The notes: generated by a model not told the origin, from the letters alone. A stretch of 54,447 nucleotides of DNA from Nemertoderma westbladi (GCA_032718475.1 JAUCBJ010008145.1:1-54447); one strand, 5' to 3'; counted from the first letter of the stretch, positions 12,301 to 21,589 are shown. Translations and numbers: made by a program.

Positions 12301-15300
12301 ATGTGGCATCCAGAGATTTGGTGTCCACAGCAGTTAGAGCCCAACATGGACTCCCATAGAGGAGAACTGGTACTATTGCTGCTCTGAATATTCCTTGAAA
12401 GCCCATTCAATTCTGCCCATTCCTGTCCCATACATATTCGAAGGTCCTCACCTGACTTCCGGATAAGCAGCCTGTTCTAATGAGTAGAGGTGCCGTTGTG
12501 ATCCTTCTAGTGATTCAGTTACGTACTTGGCTGGATTTCCTCGAATTATGAAGCCAGCAGCATCACCCCATCATCATTATGATGATCTAAGGACATACTT
12601 ACCTCTGTAAGTATCCCAGCAGCATCACCCCATCATCATTATGATGATCTAAGGACATACTTACCTCTGTAAGTATGTCCTTAGATCATCATAATGATGA
12701 TGGGGTGATGCTGCTGGCTCCATAATTCGAGGAAATCCAGCCAAGTACGTAACTGAATCACTAGTCAATAGTCTACAACAATTATGAACAGGAATGGCGC
12801 AAGTGTGTCTCCCTGGAGGACTCCCCATAATTTGTGTCACCATCAACAGTAGACACAACAGTGAGCCATCGTATACTGATATGATTGCTGCAATAATTTC
12901 ATCAGGAATCCCATATAATGAAAGTATGCTGAACATACGTGAGCGAGAGATTGAATCAAAAGCTTTGAAGAAGTCAACAAAGATATCACTCTTCAATTAT
13001 CCTTTTAAGTGCCAAAATGGGCTCCATGGTCCCACGACCTTTACGGAACCCATTCTGATTTCCACGTAGCAGTCTCTCAATGGGATCCTTGATGCGATTT
13101 AATATAATTCTATTGTATAGCTTTGCAGCAATCGAGATCAATGAGATTCCCCGAAAAGATCCATAGAGTATGTCCATATGTTCAAAAACACCAGGTATAT
13201 AATGGCCTATCTTAAATTGGTTATCTATCATAAACATGGATGTTAGGGACTCTGGTTGGGAGGCGCCCAGATATTTGTCTCTAATAGGTCGCAGCAAAAC
13301 ACAGTGGATAAAAACATGCTCTTCACTTGGGTCCTTGTCTCGGCACCTACAGAACCGATCTGGCTTTCTAACCATTTGCCAGCGCATTGGCTCAATAGAT
13401 AAGGAATGGCTGCCTACGCGCAGTCGAGTCCAGGTCATCCTTACAAATTCCACATCGCAGGTGATGCAAAATGACGAGGAACGTAGTGATGGATCTATGG
13501 AACGGTATAGTAATAGTTTGGTTGCGTCCGGGCTGACGGATTTATGGAACGGTATAGTAATAGTTTGGTTGCGTCCGGGCTACATCTAGTTAAATCATTT
13601 ACCATGAATACTATGATGTGGTATATATATATATATATATCTGTACATGTTTATGCATATAAAATTCGCAAATACCTCGTTTCGTATTTTGACAATAAAA
13701 AGGTTATTTTTGTCTTACTGATATTTTGCCCGCACTATTCGCCCGAATTAATTAAACTAAAGTGATCGCACTTAAAATTCACATAAAACATAAAATTACT
13801 GTAGTACATAAAACAATTTTTATATAATACATTTAGCACTATTATTAAATTAAAAATATGATATATGCAGTTAGGCCTATAATTACAAAAATACATTTTT
13901 TATCGGCAAATATTTTTGTAATTTTTTTCAACTTCCTGTTCTCCATTCTTTTTCCTTCCCGATGATGTTAATTCATTTACGATGTAACTATTATCGCGAT
14001 ATTTTAGTTGTTAGATTGTTAAATGCTGATAGAAAGAGGTTCTTCGACGCATCATATAATATTCACTTTCACTCCGTTTGATGGCGTTATTTTTATCAGT
14101 TAATAGATACGTATACGAACAATACGGCTGGTACATGGCGCAAACCGAAAATTGAAAGTATATGGAGAGTGGACCGTCACGGCGAGACAGAAAGGTTCAA
14201 ATTACATTCTAAGGTTCGTTTTATTATAATAATATGTAATATAGACCTACTAGTATAGTTATTAATGTTCGTACAATTAAAAAGACTTAGAGTTGTATTT
14301 CGGAAATTGGCAGTTGCTTGCTAAAACTACAATATTAAATGTATGCTACAATTCATAGAATACAAGGAAAACGTTTTTCTAAGGTCGCCGTGTTACGCAC
14401 GACCAGGACCTAAACGAGCCCGGACAGTGGAAATGAGATCCTTCAGGCTTCCCGATTCTCCATAGTTGTCGCATTTTTCGTTTCTCTCAAGTTCAGTATC
14501 CCTTTCGAGCTGGTCTATATATGTTATAGCCGGTCGTCCACGGGTACGCTCTCCTTCTGTTGTTAGTTGCCAGAAAAGTATATTGGTATGGATGGAGTAT
14601 ATCAATAAACTTGGGTGGTTGATACAGGTGGTAATGTACCATAAAGCTCGGTGTGGTGTTGTACCATAAAACAACGTGGGCAAGGTTGCATGGAGGGCAC
14701 GTTATGATCCAGGAATATGGTGTTACAAACCAAAGTGCGACGGCTGAATCAGAGAAACGACACCCGGTACATTCCCAGTGGTTCTAAAACGCCGGGGACC
14801 CGAACAGATGGCCAATGGCGAAAATGTAGTTCACCATCAACATTCTTGGCGCCTGAATGTCATTTAAAATAAACTATAAATAAACAGCTGCCTATTTTAA
14901 TAGTATTTTTTTATTAATTAAACTAAACGTCGGGACTCCTTTCTTAGCTGGATCATCGTAAGTTGTTGTGGCACGGAACCAACGTAGCGGTGGTGGCCGC
15001 CATTCTGAATTCAGGACTCCGGATAATGCCGCACAGTGGTGGACGAGTTGGTCGGGGAATCTATTTTGCATCCGAGAATAGCAAGTCTGCCGGATACGTT
15101 GCAACGACTGGGAACGGAACAGGTTAGTTAATGGGAGAGGGAACGGGGCTAATAGGGTAAGGAGTGGAGTTAATGAGTGAAGGTACGGAGTTGATTGGGG
15201 ACGGAACGGAATTAATTAATGATAGAAAGAATGAAAATAAGTGCAGGTTAGATGTTAATGTTCCCTATTTTCTAGGTATAATGTTCCCTATACTCTAGGT

Positions 15301-18300
15301 ATAATGTTCCCTATTTTCTAGTTATAATGTTCCCTATTTTCTAGGTATAATGTTCCCTATACTCTAGGTATAATGTTCCCTATACTCTAGGTATAATGTT
15401 CTCTATTTTCTAGGTATAATGTTCCCTATTTTCTAGGTATAATGTTCTCTATTTTCTAGGTATAATGTTCCCTATACTCTAGGTATAATGTTCTCTATTT
15501 TCTAGGTATAATGTTCCCTATTTTCTAGGTGTAATGTTCCCTATACTCTAGGTATAATGTTCCCTATACTCTAGGTATAATGTTCTCTATTTTCTAGGTA
15601 TAATGTTCCCTATTTTCTAGGTATAATGTTCTCTATTTTCTAGGTATAATGTTCCCTATACTCTAGGTATAATGTTCCCTATATTCTAGGTATAATGTTC
15701 CCTATACTCTAGGTATAATGTTCCCTATACTCTAGGTATAATGTTCCCTATACTCTAGGTATAATGTTCCCTATACTCTAGGTATAATGTTCCCTATATT
15801 CTAGGTATAATGTTCCCTATACTCTAGGTATAATGTTCCCTATACTCTAGGTATAATGTTCCCTATACTCTAGGTATAATGTTCCCTATACTCTAGGTAT
15901 AATGTTCCCTATACTCTAGGTGTAATGTTCCCTATACTCTAGGTAAAATGTTCCCTATTTTCTAGGTATAATGTTCCCTATACTCTAGGTATAATGTACC
16001 CTATTTTCTAGGTATAATGTTCCCTATACTCTAGGTATAATGTTCCCTATTTTCTAGGTATAATGTTCTCTATTTTCTAGGTATAATGTTCCCTATACTC
16101 TAGGTATAATGTTCTCTATTTTCTAGGTATAATGTTCCCTATTTTCTAGGTATAATGTTCTCTATTTTCTAGGTATAATGTTCCCTATACTCTAGGTATA
16201 ATGTTCCCTATATTCTAGGTATAATGTTCCCTATACTCTAGGTATAATGTTCCCTATACTCTAGGTATAATGTTCCCTATACTCTAGGTATAATGTTCCC
16301 TATATTCTAGGTATAATGTTCCCTATACTCTAGGTATAATGTTCCCTATACTCTATGTATAATGTTCCCTATTTTCTAGGTATAATGTTCCCTATACTCT
16401 AGGTATAATGTTCTCTATTTTCTAGGTATAATGTTCCCTATTTTCTAGGTATAATGTTCTCTATTTTCTAGGTATAATGTTCCCTATACTCTAGGTATAA
16501 TGTTCCCTATATTCTAGGTATAATGTTCCCTATACTCTAGGTATAATGTTCCCTATACTCTAGGTATAATGTTCCCTATACTCTAGGTATAATGTTCCCT
16601 ATATTCTAGGTATAATGTTCCCTATACTCTAGGTGTAATGTTCCCTATACTCTAGGTATAATGTTCCCTATTTTCTATGTATAATGTTCCCTATAGTCTA
16701 GGTATAATGTTCCCTATACTCTAGGTATAATGTTCCCTATACTCTAGGTATAATGTTCCCTAAACTCTAGGTATAATGTTCCCTATTTTCTAGGTATAAT
16801 GTTCCCTATACTCTAGGTATAATGTACCCTATTTTCTAGGTATAATGTTCCCTATACTCTAGGTATAATGTTCCCTATTTTCTAGGTATAATGATCCCTA
16901 TACTCTAGGTATAATGTTCCCTATACTCTAGGTATAATGTTCCCTATAGTCTAGGTATAAAGTTCCCTATACTCTAGGTATAATGTACCCTATTTTCTAG
17001 GTATAATGTTCCCTATTTCCTTGGTATAATGTTCCCTATACTCTAGGTATAATGTTCCCTCTACTCTATGTATAATGTTCCCTATACTCTAGCTATAATG
17101 TTCCCTATACTCTAGGTATAATGTTCCCTATAGTCTAGGTATAAAGTTCCCTATTTTCTAGGTATAATGTTCCCTATTTTCTAGGTATAAAGTTCCCTAT
17201 ATTCTATTTTCTATGTATAATGTTCCCTATTTTCTAGGTATAATGTTCCCTATACTCCAGGTATAATGTTCTCTATTTTCTAGGTATAATGTTCCCTATT
17301 TTCTAGGTATAATGTTCTCTATTTTCTAGGTATAATGTTCCCTATACTCTAGGTATAATGTTCCCTATATTCTAGGTATAATGTTCCCTATACTCTAGGT
17401 ATAATGTTCCCTATACTCTAGGTATAATGTTCCCTATACTCTAGGTATAATGTTCCCTATATTCTAGGTATAATGTTCCCTATACTCTAGGTGTAATGTT
17501 CCCTATACTCTAGGTATAATGTTCCCTATTTTCTAGGTATAATGTTCCCTATAGTCTAGGTATAATGTTCCCTATACTCTAGGTATAATGTTCCCTATAC
17601 TCTAGGTATAATGTTCCCTAAACTCTAGGTATAATGTTCCCTATTTTCTAGGTATAATGTTCCCTATACTCTAGGTATAATGTACCCTATTTTCTAGGTA
17701 TAATGTTCCCTATACTCTAGGTATAATGTTCCCTATTTTCTAGGTATAATGATCCCTATACTCTAGGTATAATGTTCCCTATACTCTAGGTATAATGTTC
17801 CCTATAGTCTAGGTATAAAGTTCCCTATACTCTAGGTATAATGTACCCTATACTCTAGGTATAATGTTCCCTATACTCTAGGTATAATGTTCCCTATAGT
17901 CTAGGTATAAAGTTCCCTATTTTCTAGGTATAATGTTCCCTATTTCCTTGGTATAATGTTCCCTATACTCTAGGTATAATGTTCCCTCTACTCTAGGTAT
18001 AATGTTCCCTATACTCTAGCTATAATGTTCCCTATACTCTAGGTATAATGTTCCCTATAGTCTAGGTATAAAGTTCCCTATTTTCTAGGTATAATGTTCC
18101 CTATTTTCTAGGTATAAAGTTGCCTATATTCTATTTTCTAGGTATAATGTTCCCTATTTTCTAGGTATAATGTTCCCTATTTTCTAGGTATAATGTTCCC
18201 TATTTTCTAGGTATAATGTTCCCTATTTTCTAGGTATAATGTTCCCTATTTTCTAGGTATAATGTTCCCTATTTTCTAGGTATAATGTTCCCTATTTTCT

Positions 18301-20589
18301 AGGTATAATGTTCCCTATTTTCTAGGTATAATGTTCCCTATTTTCTAGGTATAATGTTCCCTATTTTCTAGGTATAATGTTCCCTATTTTCTAGGTATAA
18401 TGTTCCCTATACTCTAGGTATAATGTTCCCTATACTCTATGTATAATGTTCCCTATTTTCTAGGTATAATGTTCCCTATTTTCTAGGTATAATGTTCCCT
18501 ATTTTCTAGGTATAATGTTCCCTATACTCTAGGTATAATGTTCCCTATACTCTAGGTATAATGTTCCCTATACTCTAGGTATAAAGTTCCCCATTTTCTA
18601 GGTATAATGTTCCCTATTTTCTAGGTATAATGTTCCCTATTTTCTAGGTATAATGTTCCCTATACTCTAGGTATTATGTTCCCTATTTTCTAGGTATAAT
18701 GTTCCCTATACTCTAGGTATAAAGTTCCCCATTTTCTAGGTATAATGTTCCCTATTTTCTAGGTATAATGTTCCCTATACTCTATGTATAATGTTCCCTA
18801 TTTTCTAGGTATAATGTTCCCTATTTTCTAGGTATAATGTTCCCTATTTTCTAGGTATAATGTTCCCTATACTCTAGGTATAATGTTCCCTATACTCTAG
18901 GTATAATGTTCCCTATACTCTAGGTATAATGTTCCCTATACTCTAGGTATAATGTTCCCTATAGTCTAGGTATAAAGTTCCCCATTTTCTAGGTATAATG
19001 TTCCCTATTTTCTAGGTATAATGTTCCCTATACTCTATGTATAATGTTCCCTATTTTCTAGGTATAATGTTCCCTATTTTCTAGGTATAATGTTCCCTAT
19101 TTTCTAGGTATAATGTTCCCTATACTCTAGGTATAATGTTCCCTATACTCTAGGTATAATGTTCCCTATACTCTAGGTATAATGTTCCCTATACTCTAGG
19201 TATAATGTTCCCTATACTCTAGGTATAATGTTCCCTATAGTCTAGGTATAATGTTCCCTATACTCTAGGTATAATGTTCCCCATTTTCTAGGTATAAAGT
19301 TCCCCATTTTCTAGGTATAATGTTCCCTATTTTCTAGGTATAATGATCCCTATACTCTAGGTATAATGTTCCCTATACTCTAGGTATAATGTTCCCTATA
19401 TTCTATTTTCTAGGTATAATGTTTCTAAATGAAGTTGCATTAGGAAACGAGAAGCACATTACTGTTGATGACCATCGTTTGGTAGCGCCACCTAGCGGAT
19501 ACAATAGCGTTGTTGCTCAAGGACGTACGGAACCAGCTTCTGGTGAAGAAATTATACAAGACTATGATGGAAAGAAGGTTTGTGTAATCCACGATTTGTA
19601 ATTTCTCCCAAATGCAATGTTATACAGTAACTATAATTTAAAATAAAATATAATTCCACCCCTTCCAATTTACTAAACTCCTTCATTTTAATTCGTTAAT
19701 TTAATTTTAACTTTATCTTTAAAATTCAAATTTAACATTAATTTTACGTATATTCGTTATTATTTTGTTTATTCTTATGTAATCAGTTATTTAACTTAAC
19801 CTTTAACCTCTTATTAGTACCAAGTAAACTTTAGTTACTATTACCTTTGCAACTACAAGATAAATTTCCCAGAAAGTCATTTTATTACATTGCTATGAAT
19901 CATAGTCATCATAACCCCTAACCAAAGTAACATATTATAAGAAGTTTCTTAGGAAATATTATGAAAATAGAGCCATAAATAAGGAAAAGGTCGGGCTCCG
20001 CTAATTTCAGCAATCAGCTCGCTGCATGACCTGTGACCGTATGACCTGTGACCTACATGACCTTGGTAAATAAAATGCCTCGAGAATATTGAAAAAAAGT
20101 TATACTTTTTTCCCATGTAATAAATAATTATTGTTGTGTCCCATTTTTCGAAAATTTATGGCATCATATTTTGATGTTAATTTGAAGGTTTTTGTTGGGA
20201 CCTTTCTGATTTAGGAGTGCCCAAATTCTGACGACTTACACTATTTACACTTTTTGGCATCCTTGCAGAAGCGAAAACCACTATTTCCCCTAGCAGGGGT
20301 TGAACACACGACCTCTCCGTTTCATTTGTTATAGTATTTTTAATTGAATTAATTAATTCTGCTGTAAATTTCATATTCTTGAGCTGGTTTGGATGCATTT
20401 TCCATCCTTTTTTAAATCAACTAAACATACAGTAATACAAATTTCATTGTTTTTTTTATATAGGTTATTATCCCCCAAGGAAAGCCGGTTCCCAACAAAT
20501 CGAACACGAATTTTGGCCAGAGCGAATATTTAATTTACAACGAAAGTCAGAATAGAATCCGATATCTGTTAAAAATGAAACTTCGTTGA
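238..20589 (+). CDS. PARP3: PARP3-like mono-ADP-ribosyltransferase, ten coding exons
   Basis: Exons at 238-370, 751-922, 2804-3011, 8622-8790, 9142-9353, 9849-9971, 14100-14213, 14948-15122, 19414-19577 and 20464-20589 join with matching phase to a 531-residue protein, about the usual length of PARP3 (533-540). Domains in order are a Lys/Arg-rich N-terminus (1-45), a WGR domain (about 60-165, WGR at 103-105), the alpha-helical regulatory domain (about 172-300) and the ART catalytic domain (about 312-531). The catalytic triad is complete: H386 in LLWHGT, Y416 in RGIYFAS and E511 in SEYLIY. The stretch GLRIMPHSGGRVGRGIYFAS follows PARP3 rather than PARP1 or PARP2, and there is no zinc-finger region. 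PARP3 acts in the nucleus, is activated by DNA breaks through the WGR and helical domains, and transfers ADP-ribose from NAD+ to proteins and DNA ends. All ten exons lack stops or frameshifts, so I infer a live gene despite introns full of repeats. The 3' end of the mRNA is not defined. Confidence 0.92.
371..750 (+). other. PARP3 intron 1
   Basis: This 380-bp AT-rich intron is bounded by GTGAGG and TTGAATAG. It contains an AATAAA near 481. I see no gene or mobile element. Confidence 0.7.
751..922 (+). CDS. PARP3: PARP3 exon 2, start of WGR domain
   Basis: It encodes the first half of the WGR domain, including YDAMLNQTNIGFNNNKYYVI and QLLRGDDFYFVWNR, a signature shared by PARP2 and PARP3. The donor AACAG|GTGAGT leaves AG, which the first base of exon 3 completes to Arg102. 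Confidence 0.93.
1597..1640. repeat. Perfect 19-bp inverted repeat with 6-nt loop
   Basis: Arms at 1597-1615 and 1622-1640 are exact reverse complements around the loop ACTACA. A-rich sequence before and T-rich sequence after extend the pairing imperfectly. It sits in PARP3 intron 2, about 50 bp upstream of a foldback element. It could be the end of a small palindromic element or a hairpin in the pre-mRNA. No function can be read from sequence alone. Confidence 0.85.
1695..2564. mobile_element. Small foldback (FB-like) element with sub-repeated inverted ends
   Basis: The left end holds about six copies of TTATCGCCCC (about 1709-1840). The right end holds more than ten inverted copies, GGGGCGATAA, often followed by GGTCCA (2333-2556). 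The centre (1845-2300) is AT-rich and non-coding. The 8-bp direct repeat TGTGGATC at 1687-1694 and 2565-2572 is a candidate target duplication. Inverted ends made of short tandem units are the hallmark of foldback elements, and no transposase is encoded. The sub-repeat resembles that of the larger element at 42343-47109 (TTCGCCCCTGGACC), so the two are probably relatives. The ORFs here are a by-product of the repeats. Confidence 0.75.
2804..3011 (+). CDS. PARP3: PARP3 exon 3, WGR core
   Basis: It opens with WGRVGEKGQH and continues KKSFCKKFRDKTQNSWDKRD and KGKYTLIE, which is the conserved second half of the WGR domain that binds DNA ends. The acceptor is TTGTTTTAG at 2803 and the donor TCG|GTAAGT at 3011/3012. 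It ends in phase 0. Confidence 0.95.
3249..6576 (+). mobile_element. LINE copy A with mosaic endonuclease, inactive, in PARP3 intron 3
   Basis: This non-LTR retrotransposon is flanked by the 10-bp duplication TACAAACTTT (3239-3248 and 6577-6586) and ends in a (TAG)n tail. It encodes, in broken frames, an EEP endonuclease (from about 3320, with SAVGIQEHRM), a reverse transcriptase (DGVPPEVFK at about 5110, DLDFADDLLVL at about 5745) and a C-terminal domain ending near 6534 ([27 protein letters not shown]). Stops at 4861-4863 and 5150-5152 and several frameshifts, including one at a C run near 4010, make it dead. Related copies lie at 44245-46812 and 11930-13167. The clade is uncertain; the C-terminal tail and triplet 3' tail would fit an RTE-, I- or L2-type group. 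Confidence 0.9.
3719..4245 (+). mobile_element. Foreign LINE endonuclease segment inside LINE copy A
   Basis: Compared with LINE copy B, the endonuclease middle is replaced. Up to VAPV (near 3715) and from RTGKLWTH (near 4250) the copies match, but between them copy A reads ILIGDFNFHVNKNDDR, NTMDLVLTHTE and GLSDHFTVSFNI. That is an EEP endonuclease of a CR1/jockey-like LINE. The equivalent in copy B is [20 protein letters not shown]. The join is internal to the ORF on both sides, so this is a mosaic rather than a simple nested insertion. Confidence 0.75.
6690..7260. repeat. Diverged tandem repeat, about 150-160 bp, nearly four copies
   Basis: Successive blocks share TTCTGAATT-(C)-ATGAAAT, then (A)TCTCAAACTTGTATTTTT, then GCGTTATACGGGTTT at similar spacing. 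The copies are diverged and non-coding. They lie in PARP3 intron 3 just after LINE copy A. Confidence 0.6.
7502..7937. repeat. Inverted-repeat element with about 125-bp arms
   Basis: The left arm (about 7502-7625; contains GATTGCGTTACAAGGATTCC and CAAAGATTGCAAGAA) is repeated inverted at about 7810-7937 (TTCTTGCAATCTTTG, GGAATCCTTGCAACGCAAGC). The roughly 185-bp centre is AT-rich. No coding capacity is seen; it resembles a MITE or the ends of a foldback element. Target duplication was not resolved. Confidence 0.65.
8126..8149 (+). other. G-run with quadruplex potential
   Basis: Three to four adjacent runs of five to eight G separated by single A bases lie on the + (pre-mRNA) strand in PARP3 intron 3. 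This composition is compatible with a G-quadruplex if long runs are shared between tetrads; it is only a composition argument. Confidence 0.5.
8622..8790 (+). CDS. PARP3: PARP3 exon 4, start of helical regulatory domain
   Basis: It encodes the linker and first helices of the PARP regulatory domain, with MFNNALKDLNIDTKKMPLGK and LSKSQLAKG at the end, the usual PARP 'MPLGKLSK.QI..G' motif. The acceptor is TATTATTCTAG and the donor AAAAG|GTGATT leaves one base. Confidence 0.95.
8791..9141 (+). other. PARP3 intron 4
   Basis: A 351-bp intron (GTGATT to TTTGTTTTAG). AT-rich, with nothing recognisable in it. Confidence 0.8.
9142..9353 (+). CDS. PARP3: PARP3 exon 5, helical regulatory domain
   Basis: It encodes LAELTSKFYTVMPHDFGRKV and the following segment to DIELAQALQ, which is the conserved core of the PARP regulatory domain (S.FYT.IPH.FG). 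It starts with CG completing the codon left by exon 4 and ends CAG|GTGGGT in phase 0. Confidence 0.95.
9354..9848 (+). other. PARP3 intron 5
   Basis: A 495-bp AT-rich intron (GTGGGT to GATTCTAG). The frame of exon 5 stays open to a TGA near 9580 by chance. No gene or element recognised. Confidence 0.8.
9849..9971 (+). CDS. PARP3: PARP3 exon 6, entry into catalytic domain
   Basis: Forty-one codons in phase 0, reading PNPLDSNYKLLKCDLKLLDK then SSKEYK. This is the short first strand and helix of the PARP catalytic domain that precedes the NAD+ site. The donor is AAG|GTAAAC at 9971/9972. Confidence 0.92.
9972..11929 (+). other. PARP3 intron 6, left part
   Basis: Non-coding DNA with short microsatellites (TTA/TAT runs near 10325-10350) and several ACCGGTA palindromes near 11170. 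I see no PARP exon, other gene or recognisable element here. Confidence 0.6.
11930..13167 (-). mobile_element. LINE copy C, rearranged minus-strand relative of copies A and B
   Basis: Read on the minus strand it has the RT region ([20 protein letters not shown] at about 13060-13130, IFVDFFKAFDSISRSRMFSI near 12960) and, further on, the C-terminal domain ([19 protein letters not shown] near 12150-12210, [20 protein letters not shown] near 12050). The catalytic FADD segment is lost where a palindrome interrupts it. Frames are broken, so it is inactive. The 3' end lies near 11930, but no tail or target duplication was resolved. Confidence 0.85.
12507..12764. repeat. Palindrome inside LINE copy C
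   Basis: The arm 12507-12602 (starting CTAGTGATTCAGTTACG) is repeated inverted at 12669-12764 with only a few differences. A second direct copy of the inner half of the left arm lies between them (about 12609-12662). The arms are LINE ORF sequence (minus-strand peptide PAKYVTES in the right arm). Confidence 0.85.
13168..13453 (-). mobile_element. LINE tail with Cys/His zinc-binding motif, fused to LINE copy C
   Basis: On the minus strand the peptide RFCRCRDKDPSEEHVFIHC fits the C..C....E.H.L..C motif found at the end of many LINE reverse transcriptases. It is followed without a stop by the RT sequence of copy C ([12 protein letters not shown]). In an intact LINE this motif belongs after, not before, the RT, so the piece comes from another element or a rearrangement. 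Confidence 0.55.
13491..13581. repeat. 47-bp tandem duplication
   Basis: The block GGATCTATGGAACGGTATAG... at 13491 is repeated at 13538 with one substitution. It is followed by a short TA dinucleotide run at about 13622-13640. Non-coding. Confidence 0.8.
14100..14213 (+). CDS. PARP3: PARP3 exon 7, catalytic domain
   Basis: Thirty-eight codons in phase 0 with IESIWRVDRHGETERFKLHS, matching the PARP '..I..IW.V.R.GE..RF' strand just before the donor loop. The acceptor is TTTTTATCAG and the donor AAG|GTTCGT. It is too short to stand out as a long ORF, yet phase and similarity place it clearly between exons 6 and 8. Confidence 0.9.
14214..14947 (+). other. PARP3 intron 7
   Basis: Non-coding except for the LINE-tail relic at 14393-14590 on the opposite strand. 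The acceptor is CTCCTTTCTTAG at 14947. The first part (14214-14390) is AT-rich with no recognised feature. Confidence 0.6.
14393..14590 (-). mobile_element. Possible LINE C-terminal tail fragment
   Basis: The minus-strand peptide ERTRGRPAITYIDQLERDTE ... VRARLG resembles the RGRP...Y.D.L..DTGL...R.. tail seen after LINE reverse transcriptases. It is short, so the call rests on this motif alone. Confidence 0.45.
14948..15122 (+). CDS. PARP3: PARP3 exon 8, catalytic H and Y
   Basis: It encodes the NAD+-binding core: KLLWHGTN (catalytic H386) and GGRVGRGIYFASENSKSAGY (Y416). An in-frame TAG directly precedes the exon and is part of the acceptor. The donor ACAG|GTTAGT leaves one base, and exon 9 adds GT to give Gly. 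Confidence 0.95.
15258..19413 (+). repeat. 23-bp minisatellite, about 180 units, ending at the exon 9 acceptor
   Basis: The unit is TATAATGTTCCCTATTTTCT plus AGG, with a frequent variant CTATACTC in place of CTATTTTC. The array fills nearly all of intron 8 (15123-19413). Its last unit is the real 3' splice site: intron end TTTTCTAG followed by exon 9 GTATAATGTT is the unit itself. Each repeat therefore contains a copy of the acceptor and the first ten exon bases. Blocks of variants recur in the same order (for example near 15570, 16060, 17290), which shows that multi-unit segments were duplicated. Period 23 is not a multiple of three and no protein is expected. Confidence 0.97.
19414..19577 (+). 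CDS. PARP3: PARP3 exon 9, catalytic domain
   Basis: It encodes IMFLNEVALGNEKHITVDDH, then PPSGYNSVVAQGRTEPASGE, the conserved PARP 'MFL.EVALG...PP.G..SV.A.G...P' block. Its acceptor is the last unit of the upstream minisatellite. It ends AAG|GTTTGT in phase 0. Confidence 0.95.
19578..20463 (+). other. PARP3 intron 9
   Basis: An AT-rich 886-bp intron ending TTTTATATAG. No gene. See the possible SINE fragment near 20215-20390. Confidence 0.8.
20215..20390 (-). mobile_element. Possible tRNA-derived SINE fragment
   Basis: The minus strand contains GAGGTCGTGTGTTCAACCCC, which resembles a tRNA B box and T arm (GGTTCRANYCC). No A box or tRNA-like 5' half is clear, so a SINE remnant is only a suggestion. 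Confidence 0.25.
20464..20589 (+). CDS. PARP3: PARP3 exon 10, catalytic Glu and stop
   Basis: It encodes IIPQGKPVPNKSNTNFGQSE then YLIYNESQNRIRYLLKMKLR and TGA (20587-20589). E511 in SEYLIY completes the H-Y-E triad. A possible AATAAA poly(A) signal lies at 20766-20771. Confidence 0.96.
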   Translation, partial: VIIPQGKPVPNKSNTNFGQSEYLIYNESQNRIRYLLKMKLR

Positions 20590-21030
20590 AACATTTATTT
20601 AATTAAATAATACTGCTTAGGCTAGATTAGGCCCAAGATTTGTGAAATGACATTTTGTAGTATTCACCTAAAATTGACTAACGTCAATTATTTTATTAAT
20701 GGTAAAATAACTTTCACTCGCGTAAACTTTCAATTGATTTCTCAAGTTTATAACTTCTGTTCTGTAATAAAATATTTATGTTATAATAATAGTCAAGTAA
20801 AAAATTTCCAAGTAAGTAGCAATACATACAAACTAATATTTTATTCCATATTATCTTCGTTTTAAACAACAGGAAAGTCTATTAAAATATGTTATGTTAT
20901 TCTCCAACGCAACATGCATAGCAACAAATTAATATTGGTGGGGTTTTTCCCACATTTATTTGGTGAGGATAAACTTTAGCCCAATGAAATTCGTTATAAA
21001 ATTCCAATAGAAATTTGACCGAAAAGTGAA
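20590..21030 (+). other. 3' flank of PARP3
   Basis: AT-rich sequence with the candidate poly(A) signal AATAAA at 20766-20771. No further gene recognised before the foldback region. Confidence 0.5.
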
Positions 21031-21589
21031 AACCTGGTAACCTTCACATGGGCAAAAAGCCTTGTTCACAAAATACTATACAATACTATACTAATACAAG
21101 TTTTGAGGAGTTTTGAGTTGTTACAAAAAACAATGCCCAAGCTCTTAACCCAAACAATGGAGAGTGGAAAGAGGTAGTTAAACAAATATGCAGTAATGCA
21201 TTAATAATAATTAGTTCTTAAAAAATGAGAGAAGAAGGGTTTTACAATTATTTGCAATTATTGTTGACCCTGACCCACCCCCGAATAGTGGCAATACACA
21301 AAGGCTTCGTCTACTATATGGCTAGCTTCACGATTGAAACATTGTAACTAATTTCGCTTGCATTGGAACTAAGTTCGTATCCATTGGAACTAAATTCGCA
21401 TGCAGTGGAACTAAATTCGCATGCATTGAAAATAAGTTCGTTTTGATATTCTGGGATTGGAACTAAGTTCGCTTTATAAAATTGAATTTGGAACTAAATT
21501 CGGTTCGATTGGAACTAAGTTTGCCTTTGAAAATGTGCGATTGGAATTAAGTTCGTGCTACCCGAATTTACTTTAGTTCCAATGCATGC

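Noticed and set aside
15258-19413. Repeated TATAAT as bacterial -10 boxes or promoters
   Set aside because: The host is an animal, and TATAAT here is simply part of the exon 9 junction repeat.
238-20589. PARP3 as a pseudogene that lost the catalytic histidine and tyrosine
   Set aside because: At first exons 6 and 9 seemed adjacent, but exons 7 (14100-14213) and 8 (14948-15122) were found with proper splice sites, matching phase and the catalytic residues.
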